The notes under the pieces: model-generated
Database searches by the model: none
Seen by the model: the letters and a program-made list of their open reading frames with translations, nothing else
Told to the model about the DNA's origin: nothing
Assembly (NCBI GenBank): GCA_014378085.1
Contig: JACMOJ010000384.1
Span: forward strand, 1 to 17,604
Reading direction: 5' to 3'
DNA from: Burkholderiales bacterium
Lineage (GTDB): Bacteria; Pseudomonadota; Gammaproteobacteria; Burkholderiales; Usitatibacteraceae
DNA: 17,604 nucleotides
Translations under genes and position numbers: made by a program
Part shown: positions 1-7,418 of the stretch, piece after piece
How the letters are laid out: every line of letters begins with the position of its first letter
Numbering within the stretch: position 1 is the first letter of the stretch

Positions 1-324
1 TCGCTCGAAGAGTACGGCGACAAGCTCGACGCCGCTGAAAAGGCGGCGATTGAGTCAGCGAGCAAGGAACTGGAAGACTCATTGAAGGAAAATGACAAGG
101 ATGTCATCACGGCCAAAACGGAAGCGCTGACCAAAGCCGCGCAAAAGCTGGGCGAGAAGATGCACGCTGACATGCAGGCCAAGGCGCAAGCTGAAGCGGC
201 AGCCAGTGGTAACCAGGGTGGCCAAGGCGGTTCAGCAGGCGGCGGACACGACGCGCCTGCTAAGGAAAAAGACATGGGTAATGTCGTGGACGCTGAGTTC
301 ACGGAAGTGAAAGACAAGAAATAG
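1..324 (+). CDS. dnaK: DnaK (Hsp70 chaperone), C-terminal end only
   Basis: This is the 3' end of an open frame that enters from the left edge; 107 residues remain before the TAG stop. They cover the end of the helical lid of the substrate-binding domain (Lys/Glu/Ala-rich, for example the segment [16 protein letters not shown]), then a Gly/Gln/Ser-rich flexible linker, and finally the acidic tail [11 protein letters not shown], which is characteristic of bacterial DnaK. DnaK is a cytosolic ATP-dependent chaperone that works with DnaJ and GrpE. The adjoining dnaJ on the same strand supports the call. The ATPase domain is outside the window, so nothing can be said about it or about the promoter. 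Confidence 0.95.
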   Translation, partial: SLEEYGDKLDAAEKAAIESASKELEDSLKENDKDVITAKTEALTKAAQKLGEKMHADMQAKAQAEAAASGNQGGQGGSAGGGHDAPAKEKDMGNVVDAEFTEVKDKK

Positions 325-344
325 TCGAACGTAGAATCGGTTTG

Positions 345-374
345 AAGGGGGTGAGGAGCAGTCCTTGCCCCCTT
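345..374 (+). promoter_or_regulatory. Hairpin between dnaK and dnaJ (attenuator or processing site)
   Basis: Arms 345-357 and 362-374 pair over 13 positions, two of them G-T, around the tetraloop GCAG. The outer part is AAGGGGG against CCCCCTT. Only TTT and then GTCG follow, not a long T-run, so it is a weak intrinsic terminator at best. It more likely acts as a partial attenuator or an RNase stop that leaves more DnaK than DnaJ message. The role is inferred from its place between the two genes. Confidence 0.5.
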
Positions 375-440
375 TGTCGTAATCGATGCTGATTCCGCTG
401 CACTCGAAATCACCACTTTAAACGCAAGCAACTAAACATC

Positions 441-1592
441 ATGGCCAACAAACGCGACTTTTACGAAATCCTCGGCGTTAATCGAGATGCGTCCGACGAT
501 GACATTAAGAAGTCCTATCGCAAACTGGCGATGAAATTCCATCCGGACCGTAACCCGGATAGCAAGGACGCGGAGGAGAAGTTCAAAGAGGCCAAGGAAG
601 CCTACGAAATCCTCTCTGACGCCGAAAAACGTCGCGCCTATGATGCCTACGGGCATGCTGGCGTAAATCCGCAGATGGGCGGTGGCCCAGGCGGCTACAG
701 TGGCGAAGGCACGGGCGGATTTTCCGATGCGTTTGGGGATATTTTCGGTGAAATCTTTGGTGGTGCCGGTGGCAGGGGCGGCCGCGGCGGTGGCGGCCAG
801 CAGGTTTACCGTGGCTCAGACCTTCGCTACAACATGGAGATCACGCTCGAACAGGCGGCTCGTGGTACCGAAACCAAGATTCGCATACCCGCGATGGAAA
901 ACTGCGAGGTCTGCGACGGATCGGGGGCTAAACCGGGAACCAAGGCCAAAGCTTGCCACACCTGCGGCGGCTCGGGTCAAGTGCGTATGCAGCAGGGCTT
1001 TTTCTCCATCCAACAAACCTGCCCAACTTGCCAAGGCGCCGGCAAAGTCATCCCCGAGCCTTGCACGGCGTGCAGCGGTGCGGGGCGCGTCAAGAAACAC
1101 AAAACACTATCGGTCAAAATTCCTGCTGGCGTCGACGACGGCGATCGCATCCGTTTGTCCGGTGAGGGCGAGGCCGGCGTCAACGGCGGCCCTGCGGGCG
1201 ATCTTTACGTGGTTGTGCAACTCAAAGCGCATAGCGTATTTCAGCGCGATGGCGCGGACCTGCATTGTGAAATGCCTATCTCTTTTACGGTCGCAGCACT
1301 CGGCAGCGAAATCAGCATCCCGACGCTGGATGGTGAAGCGAAAATCAAGATTCCCGCTGAGACGCAATCGGGTCAGGTGTTTAGACTGCGCGGCAAGGGC
1401 ATTAAACCGATTCGTCAAACTTCCCACGGGGACTTGATGTGTCACGTTGTCATCGAAACACCAGTGCGCCTGACCGACCGTCAAAAAGAATTGTTGCGCG
1501 AATTAGAAGAAATCAACAAAAAAGACGGTGATAAACATAACCCGCGCGCGAAGGGGTTTATGGACAAGGTGAAAGACTTTTTTGCGAGCTAG
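441..1592 (+). CDS. dnaJ: Chaperone protein DnaJ (Hsp40, type I)
   Basis: Complete 383-residue type I J-protein, close to the usual bacterial length of about 375. The J domain is at about residues 5-70 with the HPD motif at 34-36, which stimulates the DnaK ATPase. A Gly/Phe-rich linker follows at about 79-120 ([10 protein letters not shown] and a poly-Gly tract). The zinc-binding region has four CxxCxGxG repeats, starting at Cys155, Cys172, Cys194 and Cys208. The C-terminal substrate-binding beta domains run from about 220 to the end. The ATG at 441 starts directly on the conserved sequence [12 protein letters not shown]. There is no recognisable Shine-Dalgarno sequence ahead of it. It lies 116 bases after dnaK and is presumably co-transcribed with it. 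Confidence 0.98.
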   Translation: MANKRDFYEILGVNRDASDDDIKKSYRKLAMKFHPDRNPDSKDAEEKFKEAKEAYEILSDAEKRRAYDAYGHAGVNPQMGGGPGGYSGEGTGGFSDAFGDIFGEIFGGAGGRGGRGGGGQQVYRGSDLRYNMEITLEQAARGTETKIRIPAMENCEVCDGSGAKPGTKAKACHTCGGSGQVRMQQGFFSIQQTCPTCQGAGKVIPEPCTACSGAGRVKKHKTLSVKIPAGVDDGDRIRLSGEGEAGVNGGPAGDLYVVVQLKAHSVFQRDGADLHCEMPISFTVAALGSEISIPTLDGEAKIKIPAETQSGQVFRLRGKGIKPIRQTSHGDLMCHVVIETPVRLTDRQKELLRELEEINKKDGDKHNPRAKGFMDKVKDFFAS

Positions 1593-1767
1593 CGTGACTT
1601 TTTACAAGCTAGCGAAAAACTCTTTCAGCGAAGCGGCGCAGACTAACCGGGTACCACCCGTCCCCGCATACAACCTCAGGGGTTGCGCCGGGCGGGGATC
1701 CAATTTCAAACGTAAGGCCGAAGGCCGGTCGGAGCCACAAGGTGAAAGATTTTTGCGGTAGCTAGCG
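1575..1767. repeat. Three copies of the dnaJ 3'-terminal sequence
   Basis: A unit of about 20 bases, GAC or GAT followed by a run of T and ending AGCTAGCG, occurs at 1575-1594 (the last codons and stop of dnaJ), at 1596-1614 immediately after it, and at 1748-1767. The first and third copies also share the preceding bases ACAAGGTGAAA (1564-1574 and 1737-1747), giving about 31 matching positions with small indels. The copies look like partial tandem duplication of the gene end. The palindrome GCTAGC is in every copy. Confidence 0.7.
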
Positions 1768-1974
1768 AAGACGTTTCGCCGCGCCAGGATGCGCGAGCCA
1801 ACACGCAATCAGGCGCTGGAAATGTCCGCTTCGCCGCGGTGGGAACCGCCACCCCAAGTGGCTGTACAAATTTCCCGAAAGCCAACCTTCGCTAGGGACT
1901 CAGATCAAAGGGCTGTCGGCGGAAAACCATTTAACTCGGAACCCAGAGTGTTCTGGACCTCGGGTGTTTTGAAC
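1593..1974. other. Non-coding stretch after dnaJ
   Basis: No convincing gene on either strand. Besides the dnaJ-end repeats, it holds a nested inverted repeat: outer arms 1661-1667 and 1692-1698 (TCCCCGC/GCGGGGA) enclosing an inner stem 1671-1675 and 1681-1685 (CAACC/GGTTG). The open frames here have no family resemblance and look like chance frames. A structured 3' untranslated region of dnaJ is possible. Confidence 0.5.
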
Positions 1975-2008
1975 AAAAAACCCCGGCAAATTTTCGCCGG
2001 GGTTTTTT
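1975..2008. terminator. Bidirectional intrinsic terminator
   Basis: Perfect inverted repeat: AAAAAACCCCGGC (1975-1987), loop AAATTTTC, GCCGGGGTTTTTT (1996-2008). A GC-rich stem of 7 pairs is flanked by six A on one side and six T on the other, so it works in both directions. It would end dnaK-dnaJ transcription from the left and the fasciclin gene from the right. Confidence 0.93.
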
Positions 2009-2097
2009 ATTTAGCAGCGCAACTTAGGCAGTCACTTAGCGGCTTTCACGAATGCGTCAGGTTCGCTGGATTCCACCGCCACCGCCTCCACCGCTAT

Positions 2098-2511
2098 TTA
2101 GGCCGGTGGCAAGATGACTGTATCGAGGACGTGAATTACGCCGTTGGTGCACTCAATATCGGTTTTAACAACAGCCGCGCTGCCGTTAAGCTTGACACCG
2201 TCGGTTGTGCTGATTTTGACTTCAGCGCCGTTAACGGTTTTGGCTGATTTGCCGTCCATGGTCATCACATCGGCTGCCATCACTTTGCCAGCGATAACGT
2301 GATAAGTGAGGATGGCGGTTAGCTTCGGAAGATCTTTTAACAGCGCATCGACCGTGCCAGCAGGAAGCTTGGCAAACGCTTCATCGGTTGGTGCGAAAAC
2401 GGTGAATGGGCCAGCGCCTTTAAGCGTCGGCACTAAGCCAGCAGCCGTTACGGCAGCAGCCAGTGTTTTGAACGAGCCCGCGGCAACGGCGGTGTCAATA
2501 ATATCGTGCAT
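2098..2511 (-). CDS. Single-domain fasciclin (FAS1) protein
   Basis: 137 residues that are essentially one FAS1 domain. Seen: the H1-type motif [17 protein letters not shown] at about residues 34-50, the central YH motif in [11 protein letters not shown], and the H2-type end [15 protein letters not shown]1 domains are adhesion or binding modules; the bacterial role is mostly unknown and no enzyme activity is implied. There is no signal peptide: the protein begins [14 protein letters not shown], directly at the domain, as in several short bacterial homologues. The start ATG has AGGA about 10 bases upstream. It is a single gene, convergent with dnaJ, sharing the terminator at 1975-2008. After its TAA the same frame stays open for 21 more codons (see findings). 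Confidence 0.9.
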   Translation of the reverse strand: MHDIIDTAVAAGSFKTLAAAVTAAGLVPTLKGAGPFTVFAPTDEAFAKLPAGTVDALLKDLPKLTAILTYHVIAGKVMAADVMTMDGKSAKTVNGAEVKISTTDGVKLNGSAAVVKTDIECTNGVIHVLDTVILPPA

Positions 2512-3301
2512 ATAAATGATCCTATGGAAAAATAGAAAGGTACCTCAGCCGAATAGCCGAAGATGAAAGGATCGCAACTACGATGCCTGTTGCCGGTATA
2601 AAAATGTCGCCGCTATGGATAAATACTGCAGGCACATGCTAGACGAAAAAATCAAACGCTATGCGCAGATATCAATAGACAAAACATGGCAACAAGGCAC
2701 TGACCAGCCGACGCTAAACATGTCAGCACATCAATGCCGTGTAAATAAACTTACATCACCTCATCGCATGCCACCAACTCCAGCGATGGAAATAGCGGCA
2801 CGTGATAGGGACAAGGCAAGCAATGCTAAGTTCCAAATAATGCCGGGATAAAATTTTTATGCGGGCACTTACCGCATGCGTGAGTTTGATGCGGCAAGCA
2901 AGTGAGCAACTGTATCTGTGCCATACCCGTCTACACCCATGCCCGGAACGCCTTTATCCACGCATCCACGTGGGTTTCCACGCGTCAATCGTGGCTCGTG
3001 GCCGCCAGCTGCCTAATGAGCCGATCTACCAGCCCTCGTTACCGCGCGCACCTTTCCTGCTTCGTTGAGGAAACGGTGCGCATTCACATTGCGGCTGCTT
3101 GTTTGCACGCTTCGCGGTCTGACAGATAAGGTGACGAATCATGAAAAAAGCGTTTGAAATTCCTACTCTCCGACATGAACGAAGCTGCCGTCGGCGGAAA
3201 GGCCACAGTTATTATGCTGTTGTGTTCGACTCACTCAATCGCGATTTTTCCACTCACATTATTCGGCTCCTGACAGGCGTTTAGTTCTTCAGTATTTCGC
3301 T
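2512..3301. other. About 790 bases without a recognised gene
   Basis: Frames of up to 78 codons exist here but show no domain, consistent composition or start signal that would support a gene. It must contain the fasciclin promoter, but I see no clear -35/-10 pair. Minor structure: a stem-loop with arms CCGCAT (2872-2877) and ATGCGG (2889-2894), extended outward by CACTT/AAGTG. Several CCACG motifs cluster at about 2958-2982. The only candidate coding frame is the small one at 3141-3284. Confidence 0.5.
3141..3284 (+). CDS. Possible small protein, 47 residues
   Basis: ATG preceded by AAGGTG with 7 bases between, a plausible ribosome site. The peptide begins MKKAFEIPTLRHERS, has a basic stretch (CRRRKGH) and ends HIIRLLTGV. 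I do not recognise it. The adjacent frame reads well over part of the same stretch (LLSDMNEAAVGGK), so this could equally be a frameshifted remnant or chance. It sits between the fasciclin and merR genes, both on the other strand. Confidence 0.2.
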   Translation: MKKAFEIPTLRHERSCRRRKGHSYYAVVFDSLNRDFSTHIIRLLTGV

Positions 3302-4270
3302 CTAGGGCTCCGGAGTTCCTTCGTGCGCCATCACTCGCCGCAGCACCTCCTCTAGAAACTCCCGGCAATGACCGCTCGCGCTGTACATCATCGCATGCAA
3401 AGCAGCATCTTTGGTGTTTGTGCTTTCACATTCGAGGCTATAACGCTCGAATGCATTTAGTTTGGTCAACAGGTCGGCGAGGTGATTCGGGCATTCGCAC
3501 TGCACCTTCGACGGTACATGGCTAAGCTCTTGGAGGAACGCATCGGCATAACGCCGTGGCGGCGCTGAATGCATCAGCATCCGCGAAAAAGCCGTCGGCG
3601 CGGGCGGTTTGAGCACTAGGCCGAGCTGGCAAATGCGCGCTAGTTGTGCAGGGTCAATGGGCGAGGCCAGCGCGATGATATCGGCCGAGTCAAGTCTTGC
3701 AAGGACTTCTCTATTGGTGAACCCGTAGAGCACGATGAGCACTGGAGCGCTTGTCGCTGATCTTAATTGTCGAAGCGCAGCCGGCAGAGCACTCGTCATC
3801 ACTGGCGCGTCCACGATTACGGCGTCAACCGAAGGCAGCGAATCGAATCCCGAGACCGGCATCGCTGGCAGTGAGTCCTGCACGTGCACGTCAGAACGCT
3901 CCTGCCACGCCGTCTTCAATACGGATGCCAGAGCAGCCCCGCACACCAGAACACGACAGCCATTTGTTGCTTCCTTTGGCTCGATTAAAGGCACAACCTT
4001 AAACCGCGCCCTGATCTGTCCATCGCTGAGCGACGCCACGGTGCTGATCGCATGTCCAGCATCAACGGTCGCTTTGATCAGAGACAAGCGTTCGATATCG
4101 ACGCGTTGGTAGAGCCGCACATTTCCGGCATTGCGGGTTGGTTGCACGGCGGAATAGCGCGATTCCCAAACGCGGATGGTCTGTACCGGGATACCTGTGA
4201 GCTTAGACACCACGGCAATTCTGTACAGCCCGTCTGTGACGCCTTTAGCACTTTTTGAGCGAGCTTGCAT
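3302..4270 (-). CDS. MerR-family transcriptional regulator with Cys/His-rich C-terminus
   Basis: 322 residues. An N-terminal MerR-type winged helix-turn-helix lies at about residues 16-82 (YRIAVVSKLTGIPVQTIRVWESRY, then a wing with NVRLYQRVDIERL). The middle, about 105-220, alternates hydrophobic strands and helices like a flavodoxin, receiver or B12-binding fold, but has no DxHxxG cobalamin signature. The C-terminal part, about 255-318, has CxCPxHL at 258-264, FERYS at 274-278, Cys281, and the pair His301-Cys302. I recall this C-terminal pattern from other proteobacterial MerR proteins but cannot name the domain. The start ATG has GAGGA 10 bases upstream. It lies 145 bases downstream of blh on the same strand, so it may be the last gene of the rhodopsin operon or have its own promoter. 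Control of the crt/rhodopsin genes is inferred from position. Confidence 0.85.
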   Translation of the reverse strand: MQARSKSAKGVTDGLYRIAVVSKLTGIPVQTIRVWESRYSAVQPTRNAGNVRLYQRVDIERLSLIKATVDAGHAISTVASLSDGQIRARFKVVPLIEPKEATNGCRVLVCGAALASVLKTAWQERSDVHVQDSLPAMPVSGFDSLPSVDAVIVDAPVMTSALPAALRQLRSATSAPVLIVLYGFTNREVLARLDSADIIALASPIDPAQLARICQLGLVLKPPAPTAFSRMLMHSAPPRRYADAFLQELSHVPSKVQCECPNHLADLLTKLNAFERYSLECESTNTKDAALHAMMYSASGHCREFLEEVLRRVMAHEGTPEP

Positions 4271-4415
4271 GGCAGCTGAGTCCTCTTATATACGGGGGTC
4301 GGCGCAAACGCAGGTCAGCCATTACTGACACCTATCTCCTGAGCCTGCAAACGCAAAATGACACAACAAATCTATCTTCAGCTAACCTCGGAAGGTACCG
4401 GTCCGGCCGCGATGT

Positions 4416-5297
4416 TCAATTGCGTGCCGGCACTCCCCATCGGCGGGCACCTTCGAGCAGCATCATATGCGGCAGCGTCAGTGCTGCAAGACTGACGAAA
4501 ATCAGTTGCATCAACCCGGAAGCTATCGCAACATCGATTGTCAGCCACCCGATCACCGCCAGCGCTGCCAGTACAAACAAGTTCGACCACAGCACTAGCG
4601 CGACCGAGTTTCGCCTGTCTGCATCAGGCAGATTTGCCAAAGTCCTAAGTATGTGACGGGGGCTGTGCATGGCGCAAAAGTAGATCGTGAACCCTATTAA
4701 GGGAGGCGCTAACAAAGATACTGCGGTGAGCGCGGTTAACTCCCATGTCGTTGTCCGTGAAGCTCCGACCTGAAGAAAAAACGCTACCGCTATCGCGAAC
4801 AGCCATGGCCCCGCGACTTTACTCAACACGGGTGCGACGACGGCCGCGCTGGCTGGTCCAGCCACCAGACCAAGCAGTTGCTGCAGTTCTGGGCCGTGCA
4901 ACAATGCCGGCAGGACAATGACGGCACCACCGTACAGGCAGCGAAGTAATATTGATGCGCCTTTAGCAGGATCGCCACCAAAGTGCAGCGCAGAAAACGC
5001 CAGGAATGTGCACAGAAAAGGGGTTGGTGCCAAGTACCAGAAGCCCGCGACAGTGACCGACAAGCTCAGGTACGTAAGTCCAAACAACGCCCATCCTTTG
5101 ATACTCGTGAAACCGAATAACTTGCGCGCGACGACCACATCGAAGGCGCCATGCGGCATGCCAAGCATTGAAATTAGTGCGCCCGCCACGACGATTTCTT
5201 GGATCGGCGTTAGCCTGAATCCGATGAGGCTTACGATCGCTCCAGCTGACGCGATGGCACAGAACCACCGACCCTGGAGGCGAAGCGCAGGCGTCAT
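4416..5297 (-). CDS. blh: Beta-carotene 15,15'-dioxygenase, Brp/Blh family
   Basis: 293-residue, very hydrophobic polytopic membrane protein of the Brp/Blh family, which cleaves beta-carotene with oxygen into two molecules of retinal. The conserved histidines expected to hold the active-site iron are visible: GMPHGAFD (His49), SALHFGGD (His105), CAMHSPRH (His211 and His215) and LPHMMLLE (His277). The length is normal for the family. Its ATG overlaps the TGA of crtY as ATGA, so translation is probably coupled. It supplies the chromophore for the rhodopsin at the head of the cluster. Because it lies directly after crtBIY, the operon product is retinal and not merely a carotenoid pigment. Confidence 0.95.
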   Translation of the reverse strand: MTPALRLQGRWFCAIASAGAIVSLIGFRLTPIQEIVVAGALISMLGMPHGAFDVVVARKLFGFTSIKGWALFGLTYLSLSVTVAGFWYLAPTPFLCTFLAFSALHFGGDPAKGASILLRCLYGGAVIVLPALLHGPELQQLLGLVAGPASAAVVAPVLSKVAGPWLFAIAVAFFLQVGASRTTTWELTALTAVSLLAPPLIGFTIYFCAMHSPRHILRTLANLPDADRRNSVALVLWSNLFVLAALAVIGWLTIDVAIASGLMQLIFVSLAALTLPHMMLLEGARRWGVPARN

Positions 5298-6463
5298 ATG
5301 GTGCGTGTGCGCGCCAACGCAAGCGGGACAGCTTGTAGCAGTTGGCGCAGGAACAGGCCGGTTGGCAGAGAAGCAGCAACAGCGACGCGGTCCAGAAAGC
5401 TCGCGCGGTCACTCAGAAAACGAACGATTCGTGGCGTTGCCGTCCGCGCGAATAAGCGGGTGAAGAGTTCGGGCCCGCGCTCGGGATGGCAGCGCAGTAC
5501 ATCTAGGAACAAATCGTCCATAACCCGCGTCAGCAAGGGATCGCGAAAGTGGCCGATCGGGTCTAGGCCGCTTCGCAGCGCAGTGCTGCATCCGTCGGCC
5601 CAGCGCTGAATGCGCTGGAACGCGTAGCCAGAGGCGGGTCGCGCCGCGCCGCTCATTAGACCAGCACGCGAATAGCCGCGACCAAGGACTGCTTCCCGAC
5701 GAGTGATACCCATTGGCAGGATGCCGGCCTCAGTTCGTACAACGCGGGATGACGCACCATCAAGAAGGCGTTCGACGGCCATTTTCTGGCGGCCGGCGAG
5801 GTCGGCGGGTCCGCGCGGTTGAGGGTCGAATAGCGTGGTTTCGACTAGCGCACGGTCGCTTGTGATGGGCAAAACATACGTAAAGGCTACCGCGCCGGGT
5901 AGGTCGCTCGCAAAGTCCATCAACTCAACTCGGCTTGGGTCGAATACCGCTCTATCGCAAATCAACTCTTCACCCAGGAACGACTGCCATAGCATTGCCT
6001 CGCCGAGCCTCGGCTGTGCGGGCGGGCGGGTATCGATGATACGGGCGCCTGTCAGAGCGCCAGCAGAAGTCTCGATGCGCCAGCCGCCTGGCACCGGCTG
6101 GGGTGGCCCCAGTACCGTCGCGCCTAGCCGCAGCTGTACAACAGCGCTGGCCGCAATACGCTGTGTCGCGTAATCGTAAAACGTGCCGGCTTCAAGCAGC
6201 TGGTACGGCGACCGTGCGCAGTCGACCTGCACGGTTCCTTTCTGCGAACGTACTGTTACGTGCGACCAGCTGCGCTTGATGAGTGGATCAAAGCGGTGCT
6301 GGCCTAATCGCCAGAAGCACCAACTGCGGTCATTCCAGTATGCCTCGCGGGTCTCAAGCACAGCGACGCGCCGGCAGTTGCCGGGTTGTTCGGCTAGCCT
6401 CAGCGCTAGGCTGAGCCCAGCGCAGCCACCTCCGAGAACGATCAGATCTAGGTCAGTCGCCAT
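5294..6463 (-). CDS. crtY: Lycopene beta-cyclase (CrtY type)
   Basis: 389 residues, the usual length for proteobacterial CrtY. The N-terminus holds the dinucleotide-binding fold LDLIVLGGGCAGLSLALRL (about residues 5-23). Further family features are the stretch FLGEELICD near residue 165 and the region GAARPASGYAFQRIQ near 275, which matches the A-x-P-x-(S/T)GY segment of lycopene cyclases. It converts lycopene to beta-carotene by closing both end rings, using reduced flavin without net redox change, and acts at the membrane. The start overlaps the end of crtB by 11 bases, and the stop overlaps blh by 4. Confidence 0.94.
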   Translation of the reverse strand: MATDLDLIVLGGGCAGLSLALRLAEQPGNCRRVAVLETREAYWNDRSWCFWRLGQHRFDPLIKRSWSHVTVRSQKGTVQVDCARSPYQLLEAGTFYDYATQRIAASAVVQLRLGATVLGPPQPVPGGWRIETSAGALTGARIIDTRPPAQPRLGEAMLWQSFLGEELICDRAVFDPSRVELMDFASDLPGAVAFTYVLPITSDRALVETTLFDPQPRGPADLAGRQKMAVERLLDGASSRVVRTEAGILPMGITRREAVLGRGYSRAGLMSGAARPASGYAFQRIQRWADGCSTALRSGLDPIGHFRDPLLTRVMDDLFLDVLRCHPERGPELFTRLFARTATPRIVRFLSDRASFLDRVAVAASLPTGLFLRQLLQAVPLALARTRTI

Positions 6464-7418
6464 GGCTGCAGCCCGTGGACCAGGTGGTGCCGGGCTCTAC
6501 TGGCGGCATGTAATGCGAAAATCCATGCGTCATGCCCATGGCTGCATCTGGCCGCCGTCCAACGCTGCCATCAAGCGCTTGCAAGGTAACGGCAACCTTG
6601 CCGAGGCCACCTACTGTCGCGCGCGAGGACCAGCAATCGAAATCGCGCTCACGGATGACGACACCGATTTGACGATACAAACGGGCGGCCACAAGTATCC
6701 CAGCGCGCGCGCCTACTGGCAGATACCGCAAGCCCTGCTCGCCGCTGGCGTAGTGGCGATCGGCTAAATCGAGCAACGAGCGCAAGGCGTGCACAGCCTT
6801 CAACCGTACAGTGCTCGTTGGTTCAATTAATGCTTTCGGCTCAATTGCGCCAACTAGCGATTCGGGGAGGTAGCGCCGACCGCGCAGGGCGTCCTCGCGC
6901 ACATCACGGCAGATATTAGTTAGCTGCATCGCTATACCGAGGTCGATCGCATAGGGCAGAGCCTCGGGTGCCGTCACGTCAAGCGAAGAGGTCATCATCA
7001 AGCCAACCGTGCCGGCCACTCGATAGCAGTAGGTCAGCAGTTCCGCTGTGTCGCCAATACGAACTTCACTGAGGTCGCTTTCGACGCCTTGTATCAGTTC
7101 AAGCGGGATCATTCGGTCAATGTCGCAGAGAGCCATTAGCTGCAACATATCTCTCATTGCAGGATCTTCTGAATGCCCGGTTTGGAGTGCGATGCGGGCT
7201 GCGGCAAGCTCCGCGCGGGCTACGACCAGCGACACAGCTTCGTCTGCGATATCGTCCATACGACGACAAAAGCCATAAAGGCGCGTTGCCCGTTCTGCAT
7301 GGGAGGCGCTTAACAGACGGCGTGCCCAATGAAACGTGTGGCCCCTTTTCGCCAACAGCTCATTAGCAATCGTATAGGCATTTGCCGGAGACACGGCCAT
7401 GTTCTCTCGCGCCATCAC
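6453..7418 (-). CDS. crtB: Phytoene synthase
   Basis: 321 residues of the squalene/phytoene synthase family. Both Asp-rich magnesium-diphosphate sites are present: DDIAD at 55-59 and DVRED at 172-176, the latter within QLTNICRDVRED. The YRVAGTVG segment at 132-139 is also typical. It condenses two geranylgeranyl diphosphates to phytoene, the first committed carotenoid step. Two starts are possible: GTG at 7418 (4-base overlap with crtI) or ATG at 7415 (TGATG junction, 1-base overlap); both imply coupling to crtI. AAAGAG lies about 11 bases upstream. The last 30 or so residues (after GRRPDAAMG) look unconserved. Confidence 0.95.
   Translation of the reverse strand: MMARENMAVSPANAYTIANELLAKRGHTFHWARRLLSASHAERATRLYGFCRRMDDIADEAVSLVVARAELAAARIALQTGHSEDPAMRDMLQLMALCDIDRMIPLELIQGVESDLSEVRIGDTAELLTYCYRVAGTVGLMMTSSLDVTAPEALPYAIDLGIAMQLTNICRDVREDALRGRRYLPESLVGAIEPKALIEPTSTVRLKAVHALRSLLDLADRHYASGEQGLRYLPVGARAGILVAARLYRQIGVVIRERDFDCWSSRATVGGLGKVAVTLQALDGSVGRRPDAAMGMTHGFSHYMPPVEPGTTWSTGCSHGD

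Noticed and set aside
682..1437. 251-codon open frame on + inside dnaJ, and long antisense frames at 816-1100 and 1107-1484
   Set aside because: They overlap dnaJ in other frames, are rich in Arg/Ala/Ser without domains, and dnaJ is certain.
1789..2247. 152-codon frame on + running over the terminator and into the fasciclin gene
   Set aside because: It reads through a strong bidirectional terminator and is antisense to a clear FAS1 domain.
3302..4270. CarH/LitR-type cobalamin light sensor
   Set aside because: The MerR HTH fits and the place fits, but no DxHxxG-type cobalamin motif is present in the middle domain.
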